DNA of 64,000 bases from Eleusine coracana subsp. coracana (Eukaryota; Streptophyta; Magnoliopsida; Poales; Poaceae), in the NCBI GenBank assembly GCA_032690845.1, contig CM064426.1, positions 75,814,403 to 75,878,402 on the forward strand, written 5' to 3'. Numbering within the stretch: the first letter of the stretch is position 1; each line of letters starts with the position of its first letter. The position numbers and the translations under genes are program-made. The notes beneath the pieces are model-generated. The model was not told where the DNA came from. It saw only the letters and a list, made by a program, of their open reading frames with translations, and did no database searches. Positions 32,519-43,374 of the stretch are shown one piece after another.

Positions 32519-33021
32519 CTACTCACAACAATAAACTGACAATTTATGATTAATTGGCACTATCACAAGGTCATATATGCTAAAAGCTACATATTTTAGA
32601 AACAAAACAACTGGACAAATGAATTGCACGAGACAAGAAAAATTTTATTTCTGACCTTTTGAAGCATCTAGGCCCGCTTTAGTGTTTTGGTAATTAATGA
32701 CGACCCTTATTTTTGACTAACTACGTTGTTGAGATAATTGTGGTTGTAGTCATAATAAGGAATGGAATGATGGACGAAGTGATATACATATGGATGGCTC
32801 AAGGCAAAGGTATCTTGATAGGGTTTTTCTGTTTTGCCGGTCACAAGGAGATTAGAGTTGAGTGACCGGATTATAGGTTAAATGCCGTACTATCAAGAGG
32901 GGTCGATGAGATGACCTTGAGTATCCATGGTTGCCAAAAATGCTCAAAGCCTATCGTTGTGAGTGGTTCGTTGAGAGACAGCTAAGGGATATAGAAAGGA
33001 GGGCTGGCAGAACGCTCCTGG

Positions 33022-33418
33022 CGGTCTGACCGTGGGGATCCACGGTCTGACCGTAGGTGCCTCCCAGAAACGGCCAGAGAAGTTGGTCCTCGGGTGGCTC
33101 GGGTGGTGGCCCGACGGTCTGACCGTTGAGATCCACGGTCTGACCGTGGGTGCTCCCCAGAGACGGCCAGAGGATTGAGTTCTCTGGTGGCTCGGGAGAT
33201 GGCCCGACGGTCTGACCGTCCCAAGCCACGGTCTGACCGCCGTCACATGTCTGGTGTCGACAGAGAAGCTGGTCTCGGGTGAAAACTAAAAGTGTTCCAA
33301 CGGTCTGACCATGTGGGATGTCGGTCTGACCGTCCGGCTCGTGTCAGAACAAGTTTGAAAGTCAAACTAGCCGTTGGGTTGTACAACGGTCCGACCGTGT
33401 GGAGTCACGGTCAGACCG
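33022..33418. promoter_or_regulatory. Array of ten CGGTCWGACCG palindromes in five 21-bp pairs
   Basis: Copies start at 33022, 33043, 33115, 33136, 33208, 33229, 33301, 33322, 33387 and 33408. Within each pair the starts are exactly 21 bp apart. Pair-to-pair distance is 93 bp three times, then 86 bp. Copy 7 ends in A instead of G, and copy 9 has C in the centre. The array lies immediately upstream of the presumed LTR promoter. The same array is in the 3' LTR (43737-44134), and three looser pairs are in the internal region. Confidence 0.95.
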
Positions 33419-33463
33419 TCCAGCGCACAGAAAGCTGTAACGGCTAGTTTTCAAAGAATGGCC

Positions 33464-33497
33464 TATTTATAGCCCCTCTATGCCGTGCATAGAGGGG
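33464..33497 (+). promoter_or_regulatory. LTR core promoter with hairpin
   Basis: TATTTATAG is followed at once by CCCCTCTATGC, a 3-nt loop CGT and GCATAGAGGGG, a perfect 11-bp stem at 33473-33497. With a normal 25-30-bp offset, transcription would begin at or just after the hairpin. The 3' LTR has the same unit near 44189. Confidence 0.6.
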
Positions 33498-34204
33498 AGG
33501 TTGGCCATTTGAAAAGTATTGTACACCCTTTGGAGCCTATTCCTCTCTCACACAAAGTCCTAGTGGAAAGATTGCAAGTGTGTGAGTGTGAGTGCCCTAA
33601 ACTTGAGTGAATTGAGCATTGTGGCACTTGGGATCCTCAAGCAAGCGTCATCGACTTGTTACTCTTGGAGGTTGTCCCCTCCTAGACGGCTTGGAGGAGT
33701 CAAATCCGTGAGCCCTTCAAGAAGTGTGTGAAGGAGGCCCGGACTCTTGTGAGAGGTGCGGTGCTCGCCTCGCCGGAGTGGTGAAGAGCAACCCTAGTGG
33801 AATCGAGGTTTGGAGAGGTTCAAGGTATTGATTGTGTTATATCTCAAGTTGTTCTTTGTGAGCACTTCTTGGTGGTGGATAAGTGGATACTTGAGGAGAG
33901 TAGCATATCATACGCTTGAATCCACCTCAACGTGGATTAGGGGTGATCGGCAAATCACCGATACCACGGGAAAATATCCTTTGTCTCTTGTCATGTTGTT
34001 CTTTTGTTGTTTACATACTAGAAGTTGCATGATGTATGTCACCTAGGATTGTCAACCTACTTTAGTTCAAACCTAGGTTTAGTTGTCTTGTGCTTGCTTT
34101 TATCCAATTGTCTTTGAATTCCGCAATTAGTCGAATAGTTAGCTTTTAATTTGTTAATTCGGCTATTCACCCCCCCTCTAGCCGGGGTCCTTCGATCCTA
34201 CAAG

Positions 34205-34216
34205 TGGTATCAGAGC
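34205..34216 (+). other. Primer binding site (initiator tRNA-Met)
   Basis: TGGTATCAGAGC lies 2 bp after the 5' LTR, the sequence complementary to the 3' end of plant tRNA-iMet and used by most plant Copia elements to prime minus-strand synthesis. Confidence 0.95.
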
Positions 34217-34262
34217 AGGTTCTCCCTAAATTGATTGGAATTCATCTTCCGGGAGAAGGATT

Positions 34263-36260
34263 ATGGCTAGTAACACGGTGAACGTTGGTCACGCGCCATT
34301 CTTTGATGGTCAAGACTTTGATTATTGGAAGACATGTATGTTGATTCATCTTGAGGCCATGGGGGAGACCGTGTTGAACATTGTGGAAGAAGGTTATGTG
34401 GTTCTTGATCCGGCACATCCCACACCCGCCGACAAGGAAAATATCAAGGCCAATGCTCAAGCCAAGAACATTCTCATTCGATCCCTATGCAAGGAGGAAT
34501 ATCATAGAGTGTGCAAGCTCAAGACCGCATATGAGATGTGGAAAACTCTATTGGAAGCTCATGAGGGCACCAAGATGGTCAAGAGTGCCAAGTTGTTTAT
34601 TTGCAAGGGCAAATTTGAAGGATTTACATTGTTGCCCAATGAAGAGTTGAAGGCCGCCTTTGCAAGATTGAACAACATGGTGAATGATCTCAAGGATCTT
34701 GGTCATGAAGTTCCCGATGTTGATATATCTCATAAGTTCCTTAGAGCCTTGCCATCCAAGTATGAAACAATTGTTACCATGCTTGTGAGATCAAATTTGG
34801 AAGAAACAACTCCTTCGGAAATCTTGGGTGAAGTTCTCACTCATGATATCTTCAAGCAATCTCAAGTGGCTTCTAGGGATGATCAAGTCGATATGAAGAA
34901 GAAGAGTGTTGCTTTCAAGGCTAGTGTCTCTCACGATGATGATGATGAAGAGAGTGGCTCCGATGATGATGAGGATGTAGCCTTGATGGTGAGGAAGTTC
35001 AAGAAATTCATGAAGAAAGGCACATATAGGGGATTCAACAAAAATGGCAAGTTATCCAAGAAGAATCCATTTGCAAACAAGAAATGCTATGAGTGTGGAG
35101 AATTTGGCCATATCTCTACAAATTGCAAGAAGAAAATCCATAGTGATGATGATGATGATGAGCCAAGAAAGAACAAGAAATTTGTAAAAAGGAAGTTTCT
35201 CAAGAAGTCCTCCAAGAAGAAAAATGGCAAGGCTTATTATGTTGAATGGGATTCCGATGCTAGTTCGGATACCGATTCCGATGATGAAGATGACAAGCCT
35301 TCCAAGAAGGGTCTTGCCGGCATTGCTATCAAGGAAGCCCCATCCCTATTCGATTCACATTATTGCTTCATGGCAAAAGGTGGATCCAAGGTATGCAATG
35401 ATGACTATGAGCCTTCTTATGATGAACTAGTTGAAATGCTTAGTGAACTTGATGATGTGTTGGGTGGCATAAAGAGCAAGTACAAGGACTTGAAGAGAAA
35501 GCACTCTTCTCTCCAAGAAGCTTATGATGAGCTAAAGTCATCTCATGAGGATCTAAAAGAAACTCATGAGAAGCTTGAGGAAACTCATAAGATTTATGTA
35601 GCCCAACACACCAACAAGGTCCAAATTGATGCCGGTGTGTCTTGCAATTTGATTGATGATATGCCTATTGCTCATATTACATCTTCTAGCATATCTACTT
35701 CATGTGATGATTTACTTACTATACCATGCCCTTCTAAGATTGATACTTGCATGAATAATGTGAATGCTTGTGATCCCTTGCTTATTGTTGAAAATCATGA
35801 ATTAAGGGATACCGTTGATCACCTTGTTGATGCTCTTACTAAGTGTCATAAGGGTGAAAATGTTTTTAATGAAATGTGGAAGTGTCAACGGTTCACTCTC
35901 AAGCATGAAGGTCTTGGATATATCCCCAAGAAAAACAAAAATGCCTTTGTTGCTAAAAAGTCCACATTTGTTAAAGAAAGTGGCTTGTATTGCTCTATGT
36001 GCAAGAATACCGGACATCTTGCAAAAGATTGTATCGGTAAGAGAATTGCTAATGTTGTTATGGATGCTTCTTACATGCTTGTTAAATCATCCAATGGTGT
36101 TGTGCATGCTAAGTTTGTTGGTAAAAATAATGTTCATACTAGGACAAACATGAATGGCACATTTGGAAATGGAATGAAGAAAAGGTCCATTTGGGTGCCA
36201 AAGGTGTTGGTGACTAATCTACAAGGACCCAAGCAAATTTGGGTACCTAAGAACAACTAA
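34263..36260 (+). CDS. gag of the Sirevirus-type Copia element
   Basis: Uninterrupted 665-codon frame from an ATG 61 bp past the LTR. The N-terminal half is the Copia gag (UBN2-type) region with FDGQDFDYWKTCM and SKYETIVTMLVR. An acidic run (DDDDEESGSDDDED) follows. A zinc knuckle CYECGEFGHISTNC starts near residue 275 (CX2CX4HX4C). Then come lysine- and aspartate-rich linkers and a heptad-like coiled-coil stretch at about residues 385-450. A second CX2CX4HX4C knuckle, CSMCKNTGHLAKDC, is near residue 577. Length above 600 with an extended C-terminus is typical of Sireviruses. It ends in TAA at 36258-36260. Confidence 0.93.
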   Translation: MASNTVNVGHAPFFDGQDFDYWKTCMLIHLEAMGETVLNIVEEGYVVLDPAHPTPADKENIKANAQAKNILIRSLCKEEYHRVCKLKTAYEMWKTLLEAHEGTKMVKSAKLFICKGKFEGFTLLPNEELKAAFARLNNMVNDLKDLGHEVPDVDISHKFLRALPSKYETIVTMLVRSNLEETTPSEILGEVLTHDIFKQSQVASRDDQVDMKKKSVAFKASVSHDDDDEESGSDDDEDVALMVRKFKKFMKKGTYRGFNKNGKLSKKNPFANKKCYECGEFGHISTNCKKKIHSDDDDDEPRKNKKFVKRKFLKKSSKKKNGKAYYVEWDSDASSDTDSDDEDDKPSKKGLAGIAIKEAPSLFDSHYCFMAKGGSKVCNDDYEPSYDELVEMLSELDDVLGGIKSKYKDLKRKHSSLQEAYDELKSSHEDLKETHEKLEETHKIYVAQHTNKVQIDAGVSCNLIDDMPIAHITSSSISTSCDDLLTIPCPSKIDTCMNNVNACDPLLIVENHELRDTVDHLVDALTKCHKGENVFNEMWKCQRFTLKHEGLGYIPKKNKNAFVAKKSTFVKESGLYCSMCKNTGHLAKDCIGKRIANVVMDASYMLVKSSNGVVHAKFVGKNNVHTRTNMNGTFGNGMKKRSIWVPKVLVTNLQGPKQIWVPKNN

Positions 36261-36273
36261 ACTTGTTTTGTAG

Positions 36274-39200
36274 GTGAACTACAAGTCCGGAGGTAGGCAT
36301 TGGGTGCTTGATAGTGGATGCACTCAACATATGACCGGAAATGGGAAAAGGTTCACCTCAATTGAAGAAGGAAGTTTGGATTATGAAAGGATCACCTTTG
36401 GTGATAATAGCAAAGGAAAAGTGAGAGGAATGGGAAAGATTGCTATCTCAAATGACCTCTCAATCTCAAATGTATTGCTAGTTGAATCTTTGAGCTACAA
36501 CTTGCTATCCGTGGCTCAATTGTGTGATCTTGATCTTATTTGCAAATTCTCATCAAGTGGTGTTGTGATTACAAGTGTGAAGGATGATAGTCTTATCTTC
36601 AAGGGATTTCGTAATGGCAATCTTTATCTTGTGGATTTCTCTTCTAGTGATGCAAGCTTGAGCACTTGTTTATTCACCAAGTCATCCAAAGGTTGGTTAT
36701 GGCATAGAAGACTTGCCCATGTTGGAATGAACCAACTCAAGAAATTAGTGAAGCACAACTTGGTTGTTGGTATAAAGGATGATGTTTTGTTTGAAAAGGA
36801 TAAATTATGTAGTGCTTGCCAAGCCGGGAAGCAAGTGGCTAATACTCATCCTACCAAGAGTGTCATGTCAACTTCAAGGCCTTTGGAATTGTTGCATATG
36901 GATTTATTTGGCCCTACCAAATATCAAAGCATTGGTGGAAATAGCTATTGCCTTGTCATTGTTGATGACTTCTCAAGATATACATGGGTGTACTTCCTTA
37001 GTGACAAATCAATTGTATTCACCATATTCAAAGGGTTTGCCAAAAGAGCCGAAAATGAATATGAATTCAATATCAAGAAGATTAGAAGTGATAATGGCTC
37101 CGAATTCAAGAATACAAGAATTGAAGATTATTGTGATGAAAAGGGAGTCAAACACGAATTCTCAACCAAGTACACCCCGGAGCAAAATGGAGTTGTTGAG
37201 AGGAAGAATAGAACTTTGATTGAAATGGCAAGATCAATGCTCTCCGAGTACAATGTATCGGATAGTTTTTGGGCCGAGGCAATCAACACCGCTTGTCATG
37301 CATCAAATAGATTATATTGCCACCGGTTGTTGAAAAAGACACCTTATGAATTGCTTATTGGAAGAAAGCCCAACATCTCCTATTTTCGTGTCTTTGGATG
37401 CAAATGCTATATCTTGAAGAAAGGAGCAAGATTATCAAAATTCCAAAGCAAGTGTGATGAAGGATTTCTCCTTGGGTATTCCTCAAATAGCAAGGCATAT
37501 AGAGTGTACAATCAAAATTCGGGACTAGTAGAGGAAGTATATGATGTGGAATTTGATGAAACAAATGGATCACAAGATAAGCAAGAAAATATGGATGATG
37601 TGGGAAATGAAGAATTGAGAAATGCTATGAAGAACATGACAATTGGTGATGTGAGGCCTAAGGATGAAGATGACTCAAATGTGACCTCTTCCCTTCTCTT
37701 TCAAGTGAACCAAGATTCATCAACCTCTAGTGCTCAAGCTCAAGCTAGTGATGGTGGTGAGTCAAATCTTCAACCAGAAAATGGCTCAACCTCCACTCCA
37801 TCACACCATGCTAGAACAATTTACCATGCCATTGCAAAAGATCATCCGGTAGATCAAATTGTTGGTGACCTAAGCAAAGGTGTTCAAACTAGATCAAGAC
37901 TTGCTTCATTTTGTGAACACTTCTCTCTTGTGTCTTGTGGTGAACCAACTCGGGTAGAAGAAGCTTTGAGAGACCCGGATTGGGTAAATGCTATGCATGA
38001 AGAATTGAACAACTTTGCACGAAATGAAGTTTGGGAGTTAGTCAAAAGGCCACAAGATCACAATGTTATTGGCACAAAGTGGATTTACAAGAACAAACAA
38101 GATGAGAATGGAATAGTTGTGAGAAACAAAGCAAGATTGGTTGCACAAGGCTATACTCAAGTTGAGGGATTGGATTTTGATGAAACATTTGCTCCCGTGG
38201 CTAGACTTGAGGCAATTAGAATTTTACTTGCATATGCAACTAATCACAAGATCAAGCTATATCAAATGGATGTGAAAAGTGCCTTCTTGAATGGCACAAT
38301 TAGTGAGCTTGTCTTTGTGAAGCAACCACCGGGTTTTGAAGACCCAAGGAAGCCAAATCATGTTTACAAGTTGTCCAAGGCCTTATATGGACTCAAGCAA
38401 GCACCTCGTGCTTGGTATGAGAGATTAAGGGATTTTCTTGTCTCAAAGGGCTTCAAAATTGGAAAGGTAGACACCACTCTATTCATCAAGAAAATTGGCA
38501 AAGATTCCTTTATATGCCAAATCTATGTGGATGATATTATCTTTGGATCAACCAATCAAGAATTTTGTGAAGAATTTGGTGAAATGATGTCCCGAGAATT
38601 TGAAATGTCCATGATTGGTGAATTGAGTTTCTTCCTTGGTCTACAAGTGAAGCAAATCAATAATGGGACATTCATCTATCAAAGCAAATATATGAATGAT
38701 CTTCTCAAGAGATTTGGAATGGAAAGCGCAAAATCAATGTCTACTCCTATGGGAAAGAATGCACATCTTGATCTTGATGAAGAAGGCAAACCGGTTGATC
38801 AAAAGCTATATAGGTCTATGATTGGAAGCTTGCTATACCTCACCGCATCTAGGCCGGATATTATGTTTAGTGTTTGCATGTGTGCAAGGTTTCAAGCCGC
38901 ACCTAAAGAAAGCCACATGATTGCCGTCAAGAGAATATTGAGATATTTGAAGCAAACTCAAGATATGGGTTTGTGGTTCCCAAATGATGGTCAATTTATT
39001 CTCATTGGATATTCGGATTCGGATTATGCCGGTTGCAAAATTGATAGAAAGAGTACCTCCGATACTTGTCAATTGCTTGGAACTTCTCTAGTCTCGTGGT
39101 CATCCAAGAAGCAAAATTCGGTAGCTTTATCAACCGCCGAAGCCGAATATGTCTCCGCGGGAAATTGTTGTGCCCAATTATTGTGGATGAAGCAAACTCT

Positions 39201-39477
39201 AATGGACTATGGGGTTAACTTTGATTGCATACCTCTCTTGTGTGATAATGAAAGTGCCGTGAAGATTGCTACAAATCCAGTTCAACACAAGAGGACCAAG
39301 CATATTGATATTCGGCATCATTTTCTAAGAGATCATGTGAGCAAAGGTGATATTGTCATGGAAAGTGTGAGGACCGATGATCAATTGGCGGATATCTTCA
39401 CTAAGCCTCTTGAAGAAGCTCGGTTTTGTAAGCTGCGGAGTGAGCTAAATATTCTTGACCTCTCACATATCTCCTAG
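36274..39477 (+). CDS. pol of the Sirevirus-type Copia element
   Basis: A frame of about 1,067 codons with the Copia order. Aspartic protease active site DSG near residue 12. Gag-pre-integrase region with [15 protein letters not shown]. Integrase with [33 protein letters not shown] and [15 protein letters not shown]. Reverse transcriptase with [25 protein letters not shown] and YVDDIIFGS (near residue 751). RNase H with [18 protein letters not shown] and [12 protein letters not shown]. No internal stop. The frame opens directly after a TAG (36271-36273); its first in-frame ATG (36331) lies past the protease DSG. It is in a different frame from gag and does not overlap it, so expression must use splicing or another mechanism. 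Confidence 0.93.
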   Translation: MNYKSGGRHWVLDSGCTQHMTGNGKRFTSIEEGSLDYERITFGDNSKGKVRGMGKIAISNDLSISNVLLVESLSYNLLSVAQLCDLDLICKFSSSGVVITSVKDDSLIFKGFRNGNLYLVDFSSSDASLSTCLFTKSSKGWLWHRRLAHVGMNQLKKLVKHNLVVGIKDDVLFEKDKLCSACQAGKQVANTHPTKSVMSTSRPLELLHMDLFGPTKYQSIGGNSYCLVIVDDFSRYTWVYFLSDKSIVFTIFKGFAKRAENEYEFNIKKIRSDNGSEFKNTRIEDYCDEKGVKHEFSTKYTPEQNGVVERKNRTLIEMARSMLSEYNVSDSFWAEAINTACHASNRLYCHRLLKKTPYELLIGRKPNISYFRVFGCKCYILKKGARLSKFQSKCDEGFLLGYSSNSKAYRVYNQNSGLVEEVYDVEFDETNGSQDKQENMDDVGNEELRNAMKNMTIGDVRPKDEDDSNVTSSLLFQVNQDSSTSSAQAQASDGGESNLQPENGSTSTPSHHARTIYHAIAKDHPVDQIVGDLSKGVQTRSRLASFCEHFSLVSCGEPTRVEEALRDPDWVNAMHEELNNFARNEVWELVKRPQDHNVIGTKWIYKNKQDENGIVVRNKARLVAQGYTQVEGLDFDETFAPVARLEAIRILLAYATNHKIKLYQMDVKSAFLNGTISELVFVKQPPGFEDPRKPNHVYKLSKALYGLKQAPRAWYERLRDFLVSKGFKIGKVDTTLFIKKIGKDSFICQIYVDDIIFGSTNQEFCEEFGEMMSREFEMSMIGELSFFLGLQVKQINNGTFIYQSKYMNDLLKRFGMESAKSMSTPMGKNAHLDLDEEGKPVDQKLYRSMIGSLLYLTASRPDIMFSVCMCARFQAAPKESHMIAVKRILRYLKQTQDMGLWFPNDGQFILIGYSDSDYAGCKIDRKSTSDTCQLLGTSLVSWSSKKQNSVALSTAEAEYVSAGNCCAQLLWMKQTLMDYGVNFDCIPLLCDNESAVKIATNPVQHKRTKHIDIRHHFLRDHVSKGDIVMESVRTDDQLADIFTKPLEEARFCKLRSELNILDLSHIS

Positions 39478-40332
39478 CATCTTGCTTAGTTGCTTTATGT
39501 CTCTCTCTTCACGTATGCATTTTTTTTACCATATGTGCCATGTTATTGCATTGAAAATTAGTTCACACATTTAGGGGGAGCACTATACCACTCATGTGTC
39601 TTGCTACCCTCAAAATGTGGACAAATCAACAAAGATGCCATACTAGTCTTGATTTTGCTCATGTTGGTCAAAAGGACAATTTTTGTTTATTTAGGGCTCG
39701 ATTGATTGAAGAAGGGATCTTGTTGCTTGTTTTGATGCTATCATCACTTTTCTTTGGCTCTCTTAAAGATTCTCTTTTGCCTTCTCTCGCCTATTCTCTC
39801 AATCTCTTATCGAATCAATTTTTGAGAAGAGGCTTCTTACAAAAATTGTAGAGATGGTGATCATAACCATTTTTTTTGTATTGTCAACTCATTGAGATGA
39901 TCCATCGGTTGAGATTAATTTGAATTTGAAATTCGTTTTGAAAACTTCTTATGGTCGCCTTTCAACCTAATATGGCATCTTGTGAGTTTAGCATATTGGA
40001 TCGTATATCTTCATATATATTGGTTCCAAAATGCTTATGTGACTCATACATTCCTAAAAATATCCTCATTCCATCTTTTTGGACACTTGTGCAAATTATT
40101 GCAATTTTGCTTGTTTTTATCTTTGTTTCATTCATACATGCATAATTCATATCATGGATGATCAAGAATCTTGTGCATAATTCATCCCATCTTGAAGAGT
40201 TGAAGTCATCTTGGATATGATGGAATTCATTAAGCTATCGTTTTGAACAAAGTATGGAATGATTGGAGAAGGTTTGAATTGATTTGGATGAGAAACTTGA
40301 AAGCAGCTGTCAACAATCTGAAAGCACCCTCA

Positions 40333-40446
40333 CGGTCAGACCGCCATATGTCACGGTCAGACCGCCAGACAGCCATCTGAGTACCGAAAGGTGGAGACTT
40401 TTTCTTCTTGTCCCAGCGGTCAGACCGTCCGCCCACGGTCAGACCG
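40333..40446. promoter_or_regulatory. Internal CGGTCAGACCG palindromes, two pairs
   Basis: Copies start at 40333 and 40354 (21 bp apart) and at 40417 and 40436 (19 bp apart). They lie between pol and the env-like ORF. A third pair is at 41019 and 41039. Confidence 0.9.
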
Positions 40447-41018
40447 CCAGCGTCGGCCGAGTCAAAACCCACCTGTCCCTTGTGACTCTCTTATTTCCTC
40501 ATACCCCTTCGTCTCCAACTCTTCCAAACCCGAAAGTGACTCCTCCAAAGAGCTCTCCTCTCTCCTCTATGGATCTCCATTGGAAGGACTCCATCCCCTA
40601 GGGTCCACGATCCAACCGGGAGGGGATCCGGTCTCTCCAAGGACTTCTCCACCATGAGTGACCGGTATTTCATCATTTTCCCTTCTCTCCCATTGTTTCA
40701 TTGGTTTTCTCTCAAGGGGCTGTTGTTAGGGATAGACTATTTGCGCCATGGATTCCTTGTATGATGATTGGAGAGTGATTTCTAGCCCTAATAACAACAT
40801 CTTTACAAAGTTTGAGGGATCGATTTGGTGGTTCTCATGAACATTGATGCTAGGGTTACATTTTGGGATTCTTGCTTATGGCCATGGATTAGTGAAATTA
40901 ATGGATGGAAAAGCTTCATAGTACTTATTTAAACTTATATGAGAAGAATTGTTGGCACATGTTGAGGATTTGGCTAGAAATTCCATGTGCAGTTTTGTGG
41001 CAGCCAAACCTCACCCGA

Positions 41019-41049
41019 CGGTCTGACCGCCAATATCACGGTCAGACCG
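41019..41049. promoter_or_regulatory. Internal palindrome pair before the env-like ORF
   Basis: CGGTCTGACCG at 41019 and CGGTCAGACCG at 41039, 20 bp apart, about 100 bp before the open part of the env-like frame. Confidence 0.9.
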
Positions 41050-41101
41050 CCAGGACAGGACAGAGACATGTTCAATCAAATGCACAGTAAGAATTGTTGG
41101 A

Positions 41102-42610
41102 TTGCTTATACATGATTATTGTTCGATCATTTTCAGTAATTGTCGCGCAGTAAGGAAAGTGGTGGCGTCCGTGTTCAAAGCCGGGACAAGCAAGAAGAGA
41201 AGGGCACCCCGCTCTGATGATGATTACTCACCCTCTCAAAGTGCTACTGCCGATGCTTCTGAGTTTGGTCAGTCCACCAATGAGGTAGAAATGGATGAGG
41301 CACAAGGAGATGATCTGCTGTTTGACCCCACAGAGTATACTGGAGAAAAGAAAGAGTGGGCATCACATGAATACTATAAAGCCAGACAGAAAGTGGCTTA
41401 TTCTCAGGATCCAGACTCACCCACACCTCAGTTTCACACTCGGGTGCAACATGATGCTTTCTATGGTATGTTAATTGACAAAACAGTATTCACTCACAAG
41501 TACACAGATTGGCCATATCTGGCTCAATTTCCAACTGTGAGTCCTCTCTCTGCAAAATTCCAAGCTTTGGGATTGCATGCCTTTATGGCACATAAGCAAG
41601 ATTGGAATGAAACTGTTATCCGGCAATTTTATGCCACCATTGAGGTTGACTTCCCAAGCAAAACTCTGACATGGATGACTAATTCAAAGAGGTTTACTGC
41701 CACATTTGCAGAGTTTGCTGAGGCAAATGAAATTGACTATAATGTCACTAATGATCAAATTGATGTGCTTGAGCAGGAGCTACTTAAAGAGCCTGAGTGG
41801 GTCAAGTACTATGTTGATGATCCTCAGATAAGGAAATTGGGCAATGTTGGAGGTCTTCTCTATATGCCCAAGGTGATCAACAAGATAGTGAGGATGACCT
41901 TTTATCCTCGAGGTGGAAACTCTGATGCTATTCGGGACTACTATTGGAACATAATTGACTATATCATGCAAGGTCAAGTGTTTGATGTGGTCCTCCTGAT
42001 GATGAAGGAGATAGAGAGCTACAGCATGGCAGTAAGGACTAGTCTTTACTATGCTCCTTATATTATGTCTCTAATTCTCTAGAAGAGCAATTTTCCAACT
42101 CGGTATCTTTTTAAGAAACATCCTCGATATCAGCCTTTTAGCTCGGTAAAGCATGAACTCGTAGCACCACCAGCTGCAGAAGGTGAGGAAGAAGAGGAAA
42201 ATGTTCAGCCAGAGGTTCCTCAGGCACCACAGGGTCCTCAGATGCCACCACCTCCCCAGATGGATTGGTCACAGTTTGCTCCTCCGCCTCCGGCATTCTT
42301 TGCAGGGATGACCCCTTATCTTAATCAGTACTTTCAGCCTGTGATGCAGAGGTTTGATCAGATACAAGCCTCAAGTATTGAGGCTCGTAATTCCTATGAG
42401 GCAGCCAGGTCTTCATATGAGGCAGCTAGAACATCCTATGAGGCAGCGAGGACTTCTATTGATGATCTCACCACTAGGATGCAGGGTTTAGAGTCTAACT
42501 ATGATGCTCTATCTTCACACATTTATAGCTACTTTCCTGCACCAGTGCCACCTCCAGAGTTTTTCCAGCCACCATGGTATGCCCCTCCACCTCCTCCTCA
42601 AGATGATTGA
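41102..42610 (+). pseudogene. env-like third ORF of the Sirevirus, broken by an in-frame stop
   Basis: One reading frame runs from 41102 to 42610, but a TAG at 42080-42082 divides it into 326 and about 176 codons. The first ATG in frame is at 41291. The first part has basic KKRRAPR, an acidic region, and a globular-looking domain with WPYLAQFPTVSPLS and GGLLYMPKVINKIVRM. The second part is proline-rich, with four tandem copies of a SYEAAR-like heptad (about 42388-42460), a short coiled coil and a PPPPPQ end. The position after pol matches the env-like ORF of Sireviruses, whose role is not established. No obvious signal peptide or strong membrane segment is visible. Confidence 0.7.
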
Positions 42611-42650
42611 AGTCTTGACCATTTTTTGGTCAGTTGATGCCAAAGGGGGA

Positions 42651-42851
42651 GAACATGAAGAAGTGATGCTATGATGAGATGCCAGAGTCAGGGGGAGAAA
42701 AGGAAACAAAGATGCAAGAACATGAAGAAGTGATGCTATGATGAGATGCCAGAGTCAGGGGGAGAAAAGGAAACAAAAATGCAAGAACATGAAGAAGTGA
42801 TGCTATGATGAGATGCCAGAGTCAGGGGGAGAAAAGGAAACAAAGATGCAA
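42651..42851 (+). repeat. Three tandem 67-bp repeats containing polypurine motifs
   Basis: Units begin GAACATGAAGAAGTGATGC at 42651, 42718 and 42785, with one difference among them. Each carries CAGGGGGAGAAAAGG, resembling the element's polypurine tract. Confidence 0.95.
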
Positions 42852-43360
42852 GCCATGATTCTTGATCTATCTATCTTGCATTTGCATGTGCATCTCATAT
42901 CTTACTTTCATGCACATTTGAACTTTTTTGAACTTATTTGTGTTTGTTGAACTATGTAACTTTGTTGGATTGTAATTTCTTTATGCACCTTGAACCATTT
43001 GCTCTTTTATCTGTGCTCATCTCATCTTAATGGTTCAAATATGTGGATGATGAGGGTGTTCTTACTTGTAATGTTCAATATTGCTATATATTGGTTATTT
43101 TTTGCCTCCTCGCATCCAACGGTACAAGGTAAACTCTACCAATTTGTTCTTTTGAAAATATGCATTGCCATGTTTGATATATCTTGATCAATGCACCAAT
43201 TTAGGGGGAGTTTTACCATTTGGTGAGTTCATTAACTTTTTCACATGTACATGTATTGAAAATTCTATAGCATGTGATCCTTATCTTGTGACTCACCTTA
43301 GAGTTTTTCTTTATTGTCTTTATCGGCTTTATATCACTTCTTATGTTGTCATCAATTACC

Positions 43361-43374
43361 AAAAAGGGGGAGAT
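43361..43374 (+). other. Polypurine tract adjoining the 3' LTR
   Basis: AAAAAGGGGGAGAT directly precedes the 3' LTR, the usual site of plus-strand priming. Near-copies are at 39571, 42642, 42690, 42757, 42824 and 43201. Confidence 0.92.

Larger units (their letters stand above)
32660..34202 (+). repeat. 5' long terminal repeat
   Basis: 1,543 bp, begins TGAAGCATCTAGGCCCG and ends TTCGATCCTACA. It contains ten copies of an 11-bp palindrome (33022-33418), a TATA-like TATTTATAG near 33464 and an 11-bp-stem hairpin (33473-33497). Confidence 0.95.

Noticed and set aside
33022..33418. Regular repeats suggesting a CRISPR array
   Set aside because: Repeats are 11-bp palindromes with unequal spacing in a eukaryotic LTR, and the intervening DNA is itself repeated.
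39475..39483. Readthrough of the pol stop into the env-like ORF, as in SIRE1
   Set aside because: The bases after TAG (CATCTT) do not fit the CARYYA context, another TAG follows three codons later in the same frame, and the env-like frame is 1.6 kb further on.
42651..42851. CRISPR-like regular repeats
   Set aside because: The 67-bp units are contiguous without spacers and lie in a plant retrotransposon 3' region; they are tandem PPT-bearing repeats.
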